DNA from: Chloroflexota bacterium
Lineage (GTDB): Bacteria; Chloroflexota; UBA11872; VXOZ01
NCBI GenBank assembly: GCA_009839775.1
Contig: VXOZ01000005.1
Coordinates: 1 to 32,382 of the forward strand
Direction: 5' to 3'
DNA: 32,382 bases
In this document: in pieces, positions 1-5,359 of the stretch
Layout of the letters: every line of letters starts with the position of its first letter
Numbering within the stretch: position 1 is the first letter of the stretch
Translations under genes and position numbers: made by a program
Notes under the pieces: generated by a model
The model's input: the letters and a program-made list of their open reading frames with translations, nothing else
Told to the model about the DNA's origin: nothing
Databases searched by the model: none

Positions 1-112
1 TTCAACTATCTCGTCCCTGCCCCCCCCCGCCCCCCCCCTCACACCCCCCCCCCGCGGGGGTGGGGGGGGGGGCCTCCGCCGCGGCGGCCTTTTTTTGCCC
101 CCCCCCCCCACG
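1..112. other. low-complexity C/G homopolymer region
   Basis: The first ~110 bases are dominated by runs of C and G (C runs of 8-12, G runs of 10 or more) that could fold back on each other. No believable protein is encoded; the minus-strand reading frame here is only poly-Gly/Ala/Pro followed by antisense of the tRNA. Because long homopolymers at a contig edge are error prone, exact run lengths should not be trusted. Confidence 0.6.
71..96 (+). terminator. rho-independent terminator-like hairpin
   Basis: GGCC at 71-74 can pair with GGCC at 86-89, with an inner CCG/CGG pairing, followed immediately by seven T (90-96). This is the classical GC stem plus U-tract layout and would end a plus-strand transcript entering from outside the window. 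The surrounding homopolymers lower confidence in the exact sequence. Confidence 0.5.
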
Positions 113-202
113 GCGCATTGCCGAGTGTTTGGAGAGAAACACTGCGTTTTGATTGCGGCTGGAATAAGATGCCGTCTTTGGTGTAAGCTTACTAAGTGAT
201 TC

Positions 203-279
203 GCCGGCATAGCTCAGTTGGCCAGAGCAGCTGTATCGTAAACAGCGGGTCGTGGGTTCGAATCCCTCTGCCGGCTCCA
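203..279 (+). tRNA. tRNA-Thr(CGT)
   Basis: Full cloverleaf: acceptor GCCGGCA (203-209) pairs with TGCCGGC (269-275); D stem GCTC/GAGC; anticodon stem GCTGT/ACAGC with loop ATCGTAA, anticodon CGT reading ACG (Thr); T loop GTTCGAA. Discriminator T at 276 and an encoded CCA at 277-279. Confidence 0.95.
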
Positions 280-294
280 ATTTATGAAGCAAAA

Positions 295-313
295 CCCCGC
301 TGATGAAGCGGGG
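295..313 (+). terminator. hairpin behind tRNA-Thr(CGT)
   Basis: CCCCGC (295-300) and GCGGGG (308-313) form a 6-bp GC stem with a 7-nt loop, 15 nt after the tRNA CCA end. The stem runs into a further G tract instead of a U tract, so this may be a 3'-end or processing structure and not a strict intrinsic terminator. Confidence 0.4.
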
Positions 314-505
314 GGGGGTGCGTTAGGAGACATTCAAAAGCGTGACGGCCGGCTCCGCCTATAAACAAGCAGATCGTCGCGACAGCGCAGGCTGTCACAA
401 CAACGAACGGCAACGGGTTGCCGCCCCAGCTTATCAAATCCAAAAACACACCGTAAGTATGCCATTATTATATAATAATAATTACTTACTAGTCAAATAA
501 ATCTC

Positions 506-534
506 TTGAAAAAGCTTATCCTAAGTGTTATAAT
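506..534 (+). promoter_or_regulatory. promoter of the 688-1011 gene
   Basis: TTGAAA (506-511), 17-nt spacer, TATAAT (529-534): close to the sigma-70 consensus at ideal spacing. The start would be near 541, leaving a leader of about 145 nt before the ATG at 688. Confidence 0.65.
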
Positions 535-687
535 TTAAACAACTGGCATAAGCTTTGTGCCAGCGATCCTTGAAATCGTAACGATCTGCTTCAATCGGCT
601 TCTTCTTGAGGCCGTATTGGAGTTGATTACCCTGCAAATCGGTACTTACATACCGCACCGACAAACACCTAAATGAAGGAGAAGAGA

Positions 688-1011
688 ATGGAACTGCATC
701 TTTTGCGTTCATTCTTGGGGTACTGGAAGGTCATTGCTGGCCGGCTCAAGCCTTACGGCCGTTGCCTGCTGTTGAGCGTCGTTTTCGGCCTGATCCTGCT
801 CGCGATGATAATCGTCAGCGCGATTCTGGTAGTCAGCGCTTTGGCAAACGGAGTCAGCTTGCTGATCCTGCCGGTCATCCTGCTCTTCCTCTCCGCCTGC
901 TACCGCGTGGTAAATCAATTTATCAAGCTGAGCGACTGCGCTGAGGAGGACCTGACCGACAAAATACCCCGACTGACCGAACAGGCAGCCCCGGCTGCCA
1001 TCCGACACTAG
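688..1011 (+). CDS. small two-helix membrane protein (107 aa)
   Basis: Unrecognised small integral membrane protein. Residues ~26-70 form two closely spaced hydrophobic segments (LLLSVVFGLILLAMIIVSAI and a second around VSLLILPVILLFLSA), with a basic N-terminal part and a charged C-terminal tail rich in Asp/Glu. I chose ATG 688 over the in-frame ATG at 673 because AAGGAG (676-681) lies 6 nt before 688 and overlaps the 673 start region. It is preceded by a strong promoter at 506-534 and a long leader. The GC-rich hairpin behind it (1059-1082) resembles those ending the three paralogous cassettes further on, but I could not find a matching 5' element. Function unknown. Confidence 0.65.
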   Translation: MELHLLRSFLGYWKVIAGRLKPYGRCLLLSVVFGLILLAMIIVSAILVVSALANGVSLLILPVILLFLSACYRVVNQFIKLSDCAEEDLTDKIPRLTEQAAPAAIRH

Positions 1012-1026
1012 GAGGTGTCCCATCTG

Positions 1027-1051
1027 CTGCGGATCGGTGACCGGACCGCAG
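1027..1051 (+). other. stem-loop after the 688 gene
   Basis: CTGCGG (1027-1032) pairs with CCGCAG (1046-1051) and CGG with CCG inside, separated by a 2x2 internal loop. It sits 15 nt after the stop and just before the terminator-like hairpin at 1059-1082, so the 3' UTR of this gene is heavily structured. Confidence 0.4.
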
Positions 1052-1058
1052 GGTTAGG

Positions 1059-1082
1059 CTCCGGCGAAGCGATTCGCCGGGG
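1059..1082 (+). terminator. terminator-like hairpin (CTCCGG...CCGGGG type)
   Basis: CTCCGGCGAA (1059-1068) pairs with TTCGCCGGGG (1073-1082) around a GCGA loop, 10 bp with one G-T pair. TTTGACC follows, so the U tract is short. The base of the stem (CTCCGG/CCGGGG) matches that of the hairpin at 3532-3558. Confidence 0.5.
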
Positions 1083-1176
1083 TTTGACCAGATTGTTCTG
1101 GAGCAGGTCGTCACGGTTTCAAATTCAAAACGAGACTCACAAGCAAGGAGCCAGCCGAAGTTGAAATCTGAAAGTT

Positions 1177-1461
1177 ATGGACAATTTGGAAGAATCGACC
1201 CGGCTGAGCGTATCGGAACAGTTCGAACTGGCCGATGCCACCTTCAGCGACCCGGAATCAACTCTGAAAGAATATGGCGCAAATATCCTGCGCCTGGCTC
1301 AAAACGTCGAAAACAGCGAGATACGCGAATTGGGAAACAAATTGGCTGAACTCGCCGTCACCCACCGGCCGGACGACCTGAAGTCGACCTTGGATTACTG
1401 TAGCGCCCGGCGCATATGCGCCGAGGAGCTGTATCTGCACTTTTACGGAACCGGCTGTTAA
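1177..1461 (+). CDS. hypothetical acidic helical protein (94 aa)
   Basis: No recognised family. The 94-residue product is predicted soluble, acidic and mostly helical (MDNLEESTRLSVSEQFELAD at the start; repeated Leu/Glu/Lys pattern), with two Cys near residues 77 and 82 and a C-terminal Gly-Thr-Gly-Cys. There is no good ribosome-binding site next to the ATG; AAGGAG lies about 27 nt upstream (near 1144), so the start is uncertain. The upstream sequence (ACGGTTTCAAATTC... CGAGAC, ~1112-1136) resembles the 5' element of the third cassette, and a sequence resembling the 3' element follows the stop. It may therefore be a degenerate cassette member. Coding status is moderately likely. Confidence 0.45.
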   Translation: MDNLEESTRLSVSEQFELADATFSDPESTLKEYGANILRLAQNVENSEIRELGNKLAELAVTHRPDDLKSTLDYCSARRICAEELYLHFYGTGC

Positions 1462-1510
1462 GATTTGTGAATATCACCGCGGCGTAACCCCTGAAGGAAG
1501 CCCTCGCAAT

Positions 1511-1539
1511 TTGCCATATTTAAGTATAAATGTTATAGT
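1511..1539 (+). promoter_or_regulatory. cassette 1 promoter
   Basis: TTGCCA (1511-1516), 17-nt spacer, TATAGT (1534-1539) preceded by TG (extended -10). The same TTGCCN-N17-TATAAT arrangement recurs at 4906-4934 and a variant at 2957-2983, always 22-29 nt before element B. Confidence 0.65.
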
Positions 1540-1568
1540 ATAAATACCGCACTTTGACAATAGAAGCT

Positions 1569-1598
1569 ACGGTGATTCATTCCACGCCGGGATGAATC
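1569..1598 (+). repeat. cassette 1 element B with local hairpin B/B'
   Basis: Element B is ACGGTGATTCATTCC (1569-1583). Its 3' part GATTCATTCC (1574-1583) pairs with GGGATGAATC (B', 1589-1598) in a 10-bp stem with a 5-nt loop and one G-T pair. B is also complementary at 14 of 15 positions to element E at 1992-2006 behind the gene, so the local and the long-range pairing exclude each other. B is preceded by CTTTGACAA, shared with cassette 2. Confidence 0.6.
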
Positions 1599-1644
1599 TC
1601 AACCAGGCGGCTGACCGCCGCCACATCACCCAAGGATAGAAGCG

Positions 1645-1932
1645 ATGTCCGATGATATCACAGCGAGGCTGGCGGTGCTGGAAGCGAAAAACGAGGCCTC
1701 GGCTAAAGGAATCCATTTCCTGCTTGCGGCGATCTCGACGGCAGTCTTCTTTTGCGCCGGGGCTATCTCGGTTCAATATGGCCTGAATGCCGTACTCCAA
1801 GTGGTAGCTGCCTCCGCATTCTGCTTCGCGCTGTTGTTCACCCCTGTCAATCTGGCGCTCTATGTCGCCGCGAGCATGAAAAGAGCCCGCACGCTTGAAG
1901 CGAGCAAGCCGGTCGCAGAACCGCGGGGCTGA
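1645..1932 (+). CDS. cassette 1 small membrane protein (95 aa)
   Basis: Unrecognised small membrane protein. A short amphipathic or coiled-coil N-terminus (DDITARLAVLEAKNEAS) is followed by two hydrophobic segments at about residues 23-45 and 50-76, then a basic/acidic tail. The layout (charged helix with an RLxxLE-like pattern, then a TM hairpin) is shared with the 5034-5282 protein, although overall sequence similarity is low. The ATG at 1645 is supported by AAGGAT at 1632-1637. It is the payload of cassette 1: promoter 1511-1539, element B 1569-1598, then hairpin D (1958-1983) and element E (1992-2006), with tRNA-Thr(GGT) on the opposite strand behind. Holin-like, toxin-like or stress-membrane roles are all possible; nothing in the sequence decides. 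Confidence 0.7.
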   Translation: MSDDITARLAVLEAKNEASAKGIHFLLAAISTAVFFCAGAISVQYGLNAVLQVVAASAFCFALLFTPVNLALYVAASMKRARTLEASKPVAEPRG

Positions 1933-1957
1933 GGTGAGCGGAACCCGCCTGGAAAAG

Positions 1958-2006
1958 ACCCGGACATCTCAAACTGTCCGGGTTGATTCCTGGAATAAAT
2001 CACCGT
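1958..2006 (+). terminator. cassette 1 hairpin D plus element E
   Basis: D: ACCCGGACA (1958-1966) pairs perfectly with TGTCCGGGT (1975-1983). Eight nt later element E, GGAATAAATCACCGT (1992-2006), is complementary to element B at 1569-1583 in 14 of 15 positions and is followed by GTTTT. D has no U tract of its own; the U-rich stretch comes after E. Because the stem is symmetric it could also stop the tRNA-Thr transcript coming from the other strand. Confidence 0.55.
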
Positions 2007-2030
2007 GTTTTCTATATTTCTCTATACTAC

Positions 2031-2105
2031 TGGAGCCGACGACGAGACTTGAACTCGTGACCCCATCCTTACCATGGATGTGCTCTACCGCTGAGCTACG
2101 TCGGC
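2031..2105 (-). tRNA. tRNA-Thr(GGT), copy 1
   Basis: On the minus strand: acceptor GCCGACG pairs with CGTCGGC, D stem GCTC/GAGC, anticodon stem CATCC/GGATG with loop ATGGTAA, anticodon GGT reading ACC (Thr). Discriminator T and an encoded CCA (2031-2033). Identical over its whole length to the copy at 3598-3672. Confidence 0.95.
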
Positions 2106-2184
2106 GCAATTTCAAGAATACCATACAAACCGACGGCACGATTCCAGATACCCGCTGACGGAGCAAGCGGGCTTCCCGCATAGG

Positions 2185-2242
2185 GTCGCTTTCAGAGGAG
2201 GGCAGTACTAAGAATTACTGCAATCCCTTCAAAGCGGCTTTT
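2185..2242. ncRNA. structured element, possible small RNA or terminator
   Basis: On the plus strand GTCGCTTT (2185-2192) pairs with AAAGCGGC (2231-2238) and is followed by TTTTG. Inside, GAGGG/CCCTTC and a perfect GCAGTA/TACTGC hairpin stack up. The U-rich end suggests a plus-strand 3' end, but the only annotated neighbours (2383-2847 and tRNA-Thr) are on the minus strand, so it may be its own transcript or a structure in a minus-strand read-through RNA. Confidence 0.35.
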
Positions 2243-2272
2243 GTAATTACAAAATATTCAAGTTTGTCGGCA

Positions 2273-2321
2273 GCGAGTCCTCCGGAGCGAAGCAAAAGCT
2301 TCAAACTCCGGAAAGACTCGC
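2273..2321. other. long interrupted hairpin
   Basis: GCGAGTC (2273-2279) pairs with GACTCGC (2315-2321), CCGGAG with CTCCGG, and GAAGC with GCTTC around an AAAA loop: three stem blocks separated by small asymmetric internal loops, 49 nt in all. Its regular architecture in a gene-free stretch suggests a functional RNA or a processed 3' UTR of the minus-strand gene at 2383-2847. Confidence 0.4.
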
Positions 2322-2357
2322 CGCGTCCGCCGGTTTTATCGGACTGAGGAGGGGGTA

Positions 2358-2371
2358 TCCGATCTCGCCCC
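2358..2371 (-). terminator. GC palindrome behind the 2383-2847 gene
   Basis: A GCCCCGGCCGGGGC palindrome lies 11 nt past the minus-strand stop codon. No U tract follows, so termination is uncertain; it may be a 3'-end stabilising stem. A second stem, ATCGGA/TCCGAT, lies immediately beyond it. Confidence 0.3.
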
Positions 2372-2382
2372 GGCCGGGGCTT

Positions 2383-2847
2383 CTAGCTGAAGTTGACCAG
2401 CGCGATCCAGGCTGCGGCCAGATGGTCGACCGCCCGGAACATGCTGTTCGCTTCCGAGCTGACGTTGTCGGCCGCCGGATCCGCGCGGTCAACGATGGAC
2501 CTCGCGCAACCCAGCTCGAACTCGGCACGCGTCAGCGCGGGGCTGTTCGCCTCCAGGTTGGTGCTGGAGCCGATTCGCTCCGAAACGCGGTCGCCGACGG
2601 TCTGGCAGAGGCCTGCAATGTCTGCCCTGACCTCCGCCAACTCGTGGCAACCCGAATGCGGTGCGCCGGCTGCTGCCTGCAGCCTTTCTCTGGATTGATC
2701 CAGAATTGACCTCGTCTCTCTGAAGGGGATGCACGGAATAACCGCGCCCCCTTCTGCGATAAAAGACAATGCCTTCTCCTCTCTATCACAGAACGGATGC
2801 CATCGAACTGAAACAGCCGATATCTCCTCTGGATTTTCAACGGGCAT
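2383..2847 (-). CDS. hypothetical protein (154 aa)
   Basis: Unrecognised soluble protein. Residues ~45-150 are Ala/Glu/Arg-rich and helical (HELAEVRADIAGLCQTVGDR, then AVDHLAAAWIALVNFS at the end), consistent with a helical bundle; the N-terminal part carries two Cys. A well-formed promoter precedes it: TTTACA (2908-2903), 17-nt spacer, TATAAT (2885-2880) with an extended TG. The leader is short and the GAGGAG ribosome-binding sequence lies partly inside a hairpin (CCGAG/CTCGG, 2867-2850), which could limit translation. Spacing from GAGGAG to ATG is long (~12 nt). The plus-strand frames over the same bases look like shadows. Gene call moderately confident, function unknown. Confidence 0.55.
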   Translation of the reverse strand: MPVENPEEISAVSVRWHPFCDREEKALSFIAEGGAVIPCIPFRETRSILDQSRERLQAAAGAPHSGCHELAEVRADIAGLCQTVGDRVSERIGSSTNLEANSPALTRAEFELGCARSIVDRADPAADNVSSEANSMFRAVDHLAAAWIALVNFS

Positions 2848-2849
2848 AT

Positions 2850-2867
2850 CCGAGAATCGCTCCTCGG
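2850..2867 (-). promoter_or_regulatory. hairpin overlapping the ribosome-binding site of the 2383-2847 gene
   Basis: On the minus strand CCGAG (2867-2863) pairs with CTCGG (2854-2850), 2 nt before the ATG. GAGGAG, the only SD-like sequence, is half in the stem and half in the loop. Confidence 0.4.
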
Positions 2868-2879
2868 ATACTGGTATAT

Positions 2880-2908
2880 ATTATAACACTTTAGCTTATT
2901 ATTGTAAA
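2880..2908 (-). promoter_or_regulatory. promoter of the 2383-2847 gene
   Basis: Reading the minus strand: TTTACA (2908-2903), 17 nt, TATAAT (2885-2880) with upstream TG giving the recurring TGTTATAAT motif. Confidence 0.6.
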
Positions 2909-2956
2909 TAATCTCGGCCATATTGTGCCATTAAGCGCGGCGCAACTCCTCTATAT

Positions 2957-2983
2957 TTGCTTTTTAGGCATAAATGTTATAAT
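2957..2983 (+). promoter_or_regulatory. cassette 2 promoter
   Basis: TTGCTT (2957-2962), 15-nt spacer, TGT-TATAAT (-10 at 2978-2983). The segment reading ATAAATGTTAT is identical in cassette 1, showing that the promoter is part of the repeated unit. Confidence 0.6.
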
Positions 2984-3012
2984 ATAAACATTGCTCTTTG
3001 ACAACTGAAGAT

Positions 3013-3035
3013 ACGGCGATTCATTCAATGAATCG
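3013..3035 (+). repeat. cassette 2 element B with local hairpin B/B'
   Basis: Element B is ACGGCGATTCATTC (3013-3026). CGATTCATT (3017-3025) and AATGAATCG (3027-3035) are perfect complements around a single C, so this is a near-perfect palindrome. B is complementary to element E at 3566-3580 except at position 10. It is preceded by CTTTGACAA as in cassette 1. Confidence 0.6.
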
Positions 3036-3111
3036 TACCGGGTCGACCGACTCGGATACTGTCACCCACATATCGCGGCTCGAAGCTGGCCGTTACAAAG
3101 GAGAAAAACCC

Positions 3112-3516
3112 ATGGCTGATAAACCAATCAACGCCGTTGGCGGCAAGGTCGACAAGGGGACTATGGGGCTTCTGTACCCTCTGCCAGTCCTGCTTGTGCT
3201 CATTGCGTGGATGCCATTCGAGAAGCTCGTCTTCAACGAAAACTACTTGGCGTCGTTTGCGGCGGGGTACGCTGTCACCTTGGCGGTGATTGCCATTGCC
3301 TACGAGGTGCTCAGGCGGAAATTCGTCGGCATGGACACCCTCAGCTTCCTGATCGTTCCGGCATTCGGAGCGGCGGGGGCTGCCGGCAACGCGTTCGTTG
3401 CGACAGAAAACTCAGGTAATTTCGCGGCCACCTACGTAGTGGTTGCGAACGCGGGGTTTTTCACGGTCGCAACCATCGTCGCGATCAATTGGGCGGTTAT
3501 CACAAGACTCCGTTGA
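3112..3516 (+). CDS. cassette 2 small membrane protein (134 aa)
   Basis: Unrecognised membrane protein with about four hydrophobic segments: residues ~17-35 (GLLYPLPVLLVLIAWMPF), ~45-64 (LASFAAGYAVTLAVIAIAYE), ~74-96 and ~105-130, separated by short loops. The start at 3112 is chosen because AAGGAG (3098-3103) lies 8 nt upstream; the reading frame stays open back to 2998, but that part runs through element B and is better explained as leader. It is the payload of cassette 2, with promoter and element B upstream, and hairpin D, element E and tRNA-Thr(GGT) downstream. It is longer than and not obviously homologous to the proteins of cassettes 1 and 3; what is shared is the frame around the gene and the small-membrane-protein nature. 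Confidence 0.75.
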   Translation: MADKPINAVGGKVDKGTMGLLYPLPVLLVLIAWMPFEKLVFNENYLASFAAGYAVTLAVIAIAYEVLRRKFVGMDTLSFLIVPAFGAAGAAGNAFVATENSGNFAATYVVVANAGFFTVATIVAINWAVITRLR

Positions 3517-3531
3517 GTCGACGACCCGGTG

Positions 3532-3580
3532 GCTCCGGTAGCTTTTAGCTGCCGGGGCACACCCCGGAATCAATCGCCGT
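3532..3580 (+). terminator. cassette 2 hairpin D plus element E
   Basis: D: GCTCCGGTAGCT (3532-3543) pairs with AGCTGCCGGGGC (3547-3558), 12 bp with two G-T pairs around TTT. Seven nt later element E, GGAATCAATCGCCGT (3566-3580), is the reverse complement of this cassette's B except for one position, and GTTTTT follows. The CGCCGT ending matches ACGGCG of its own B, whereas cassette 1 has CACCGT matching ACGGTG. Confidence 0.6.
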
Positions 3581-3597
3581 GTTTTTACATTTTCTTC

Positions 3598-3672
3598 TGG
3601 AGCCGACGACGAGACTTGAACTCGTGACCCCATCCTTACCATGGATGTGCTCTACCGCTGAGCTACGTCGGC
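3598..3672 (-). tRNA. tRNA-Thr(GGT), copy 2
   Basis: Sequence identical to the copy at 2031-2105 including encoded CCA (3598-3600): anticodon GGT, acceptor GCCGACG/CGTCGGC. It stands at the same place in cassette 2 (about 20 nt beyond element E, opposite strand), so the tRNA was duplicated together with its flank. Confidence 0.95.
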
Positions 3673-3934
3673 CCAGTTTACAGGATATCATAATAACACC
3701 GGCGAGCTGCGTGTCGCGGCGCCGGACAACCTGGCCGCCCCGATGCCGCATGAATTATAAATATAAGATCTTACCGGACAGGAGCGCGGGACGGGTTTCT
3801 TTTCGGATTATACGGCAGGCCCAATCGGCGGATAATTACGTTTTCATGAATTTATACCACAACCAGCACTAACGACCGGGGCCCCTGCGGCTGCGAGAAG
3901 AAATGAATCCTCCCGCAACCGCGGGGCATCGGCC

Positions 3935-4759
3935 TCAGTTGGCCTCGGTCGGCCTCAGAATCGGAAAATCGAAAAGCTCGTCAACGGCGGCGAATACCCT
4001 CTCAATAACTTCGCCCGTTACTTCGTCGGAATGTTTGACGCCGGAGTCGGCCTCGCGCAACAGCTCATCGTACTCCGTCAGAGCCCGGTTGAGTTCTTCT
4101 ACCAACTCCGAGTCGTCGTCAGCCAGCTGAAAAGCCGCCAAATTAGTCCGGCCATTCGGCAAGAATCGGTTTCGCGATTCATACCCCTCGGCCAGCCTGT
4201 TGATGGCTTCGGTCACTTGCTCGGTGCCGGCCGGCGAGTCCGTATGGAAGGCGAAGATTGAGAGCGACTCATTGGAGCTGAGATCGGCTATGATCACGGT
4301 TGCCTCGGTCACGGCATGGTATTCGCAGCCACCACCTCCTTGGCAGGGCTGGTAGTTGAGCGAAACCACTAAGCAACGGTCGGCTTGCTGGCTGATTGTG
4401 CAGTACCCGTCGGCTGCCGCCAAATCTGCGGTTATATTTTCGACATAGGCGTCAGTTTCGGAGAATACCGTCGGCTGCCTAGCTACTTCGTCTAGGGGCG
4501 TCATGGAGAAGTAAACGGGGTGTTGAGGCAATACGTCACGCAGAAGAGCCCAACGCTGTTCCCGACTCAAAAGCCGGCCGTCGTAAGCCGCCTCATTGGC
4601 GATTACGACGCTGAACGCGCCCGGTTTGTCGAACCCAATAACTCCCGCCTCCCATTCTGGTCGGTCTTCGCTACCGCTGCAGGCGGTGCTGGCAATCAGC
4701 AAGATCGCCAACAATAGGCCGACGCCCGGATGCTTGAGTTGCGGAAAAAGACGAGGCAT
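3935..4759 (-). CDS. predicted lipoprotein (274 aa)
   Basis: A membrane-anchored exported protein of unknown function. The N-terminus has a basic start, a hydrophobic core (GVGLLLAILLIA) and a lipobox-like STAC at residues ~23-26, suggesting lipidation at Cys and surface display. The mature part contains Cys pairs (YCTISQQADRC; a CQGGGGC motif around residues 135-141) and an acidic helical C-terminus. Start chosen at 4759 because AAGGAG (complement of 4766-4771) is 6 nt upstream; the frame is open further but lacks a site there. A plausible -10 (TACAAT) lies about 70 nt before the ATG. The C-terminal coding end overlaps a threefold GGCCTC-type 10-nt repeat (3930-3959). No family recognised. 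Confidence 0.75.
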   Translation of the reverse strand: MPRLFPQLKHPGVGLLLAILLIASTACSGSEDRPEWEAGVIGFDKPGAFSVVIANEAAYDGRLLSREQRWALLRDVLPQHPVYFSMTPLDEVARQPTVFSETDAYVENITADLAAADGYCTISQQADRCLVVSLNYQPCQGGGGCEYHAVTEATVIIADLSSNESLSIFAFHTDSPAGTEQVTEAINRLAEGYESRNRFLPNGRTNLAAFQLADDDSELVEELNRALTEYDELLREADSGVKHSDEVTGEVIERVFAAVDELFDFPILRPTEAN

Positions 4760-4905
4760 CGGCCTCTCCTTTCTATGCTGGTTGTGGCTTGTAAAGTTAC
4801 AGCCGCGATTCTGACTGCCGGCACTCATTGTAGCCGGACAGATCGGAAAAGCAGACTATCTCTTTACTGTATAATATTTATACATCTAGCGCAAGCGACG
4901 CATCC

Positions 4906-4934
4906 TTGCCCGTTAAAAGCATTGGTTATATAAT
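4906..4934 (+). promoter_or_regulatory. cassette 3 promoter
   Basis: TTGCCC (4906-4911), 17-nt spacer, TATAAT (4929-4934). Same -35 type and spacing as cassette 1. Confidence 0.65.
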
Positions 4935-4950
4935 ATAGGTATCGCACCTT

Positions 4951-4977
4951 GAAAATACGGCGGTTTGTTTCAAATCG
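4951..4977 (+). repeat. cassette 3 element B with local hairpin B/B'
   Basis: Element B is ACGGCGGTTTGTTTC (4957-4971), a clearly different sequence from cassettes 1 and 2 after the first six bases. CGGTTTG (4961-4967 region) pairs with CAAATCG (4971-4977) around TTT. B plus the A-rich bases in front of it (from 4951) is complementary to 5345-5364 with about one mismatch over some 19 nt. Confidence 0.6.
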
Positions 4978-5033
4978 AGACAGGCTAAAACACCGAGCGG
5001 CTGCCTGCTGCTCCAGACCGAAAAAGGAACAAC

Positions 5034-5282
5034 ATGTCTTTTAACGAGGACGAGAGGATTGCGCGCTTGGAAAAAGCGATGGACGAAGCCTGGAAGCGCT
5101 TGAGTCGGTCCACGACGTTTTTAGCGCTTGCCGTCATCTTCGGCTGCGTTGCCGTCGTCTTCGGCGGCGCCAACCTCCCGGGCATAGCCTCGGGCTTTGC
5201 CATAGGGGTTTGGACCTTAAATTTATCCGGCCGTTGGCGGGAATACCGTTCCGCTGAACAAAAATTCCTCGAGCGCCCGTGA
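5034..5282 (+). CDS. cassette 3 small membrane protein (82 aa)
   Basis: Unrecognised small membrane protein. The N-terminal ~25 residues form a charged helix (NEDERIARLEKAMDEAWKRL), followed by two hydrophobic segments at about residues 27-46 (FLALAVIFGCVAVVFGG) and 48-65, then a basic/acidic tail ending in EQKFLERP. The architecture resembles the cassette 1 protein (helical RLxxLE start plus TM hairpin). AAAAGGA directly upstream supports the ATG at 5034. It lies between element B (4957-4971) and hairpin D/element E (5309-5359) of cassette 3. Unlike cassettes 1 and 2, no tRNA gene follows. Confidence 0.7.
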   Translation: MSFNEDERIARLEKAMDEAWKRLSRSTTFLALAVIFGCVAVVFGGANLPGIASGFAIGVWTLNLSGRWREYRSAEQKFLERP

Positions 5283-5308
5283 CGGCGCTGGCAGCAGCTT
5301 CTCGGATT

Positions 5309-5359
5309 GGCTCGGCCGGTTTTAATCGGCCGGGCTGAATCCTTGAAACCAACCGCCGT
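5309..5359 (+). terminator. cassette 3 hairpin D plus element E
   Basis: D: GGCTCGGCCGGT (5309-5320) pairs with ATCGGCCGGGCT (5325-5336), 12 bp with three G-T pairs around a 4-nt loop. Eight nt on, element E GAAACCAACCGCCGT (5345-5359) complements its own B at 14 of 15 positions, and ATTTTTAT follows, extending the pairing with the A-rich bases before B. Confidence 0.6.

Larger units (their letters stand above)
293..687. other. 395-nt gene-free stretch upstream of the first small membrane protein
   Basis: No credible coding sequence. It holds the tRNA 3' hairpin, two small perfect hairpins (GACAGC/GCTGTC at 381-396 and CGGCAA/TTGCCG at 408-423), an AT-rich run (~460-500), a strong promoter (506-534) and a ~150-nt leader of the 688 gene containing CTGGCA/TGCCAG (543-563). 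The minus-strand frame 521-712 has no ribosome-binding site and crosses the leader and the SD of the plus gene, so I read it as spurious. Confidence 0.5.

Noticed and set aside
2..292. Minus-strand 96-aa frame
   Set aside because: Its first half is antisense of tRNA-Thr(CGT) (LEPAEGFEPTT pattern) and its second half is translated C/G homopolymer.
1895..2158. Plus-strand frame containing LEPTTRLELVTPSLPWMCST
   Set aside because: Antisense of tRNA-Thr(GGT); the same peptide at 3579-3872 comes from the identical second tRNA copy, not from a protein family.
2998..3111. N-terminal extension of the cassette 2 protein
   Set aside because: Would be encoded by element B and the leader; a good SD sits before ATG 3112.
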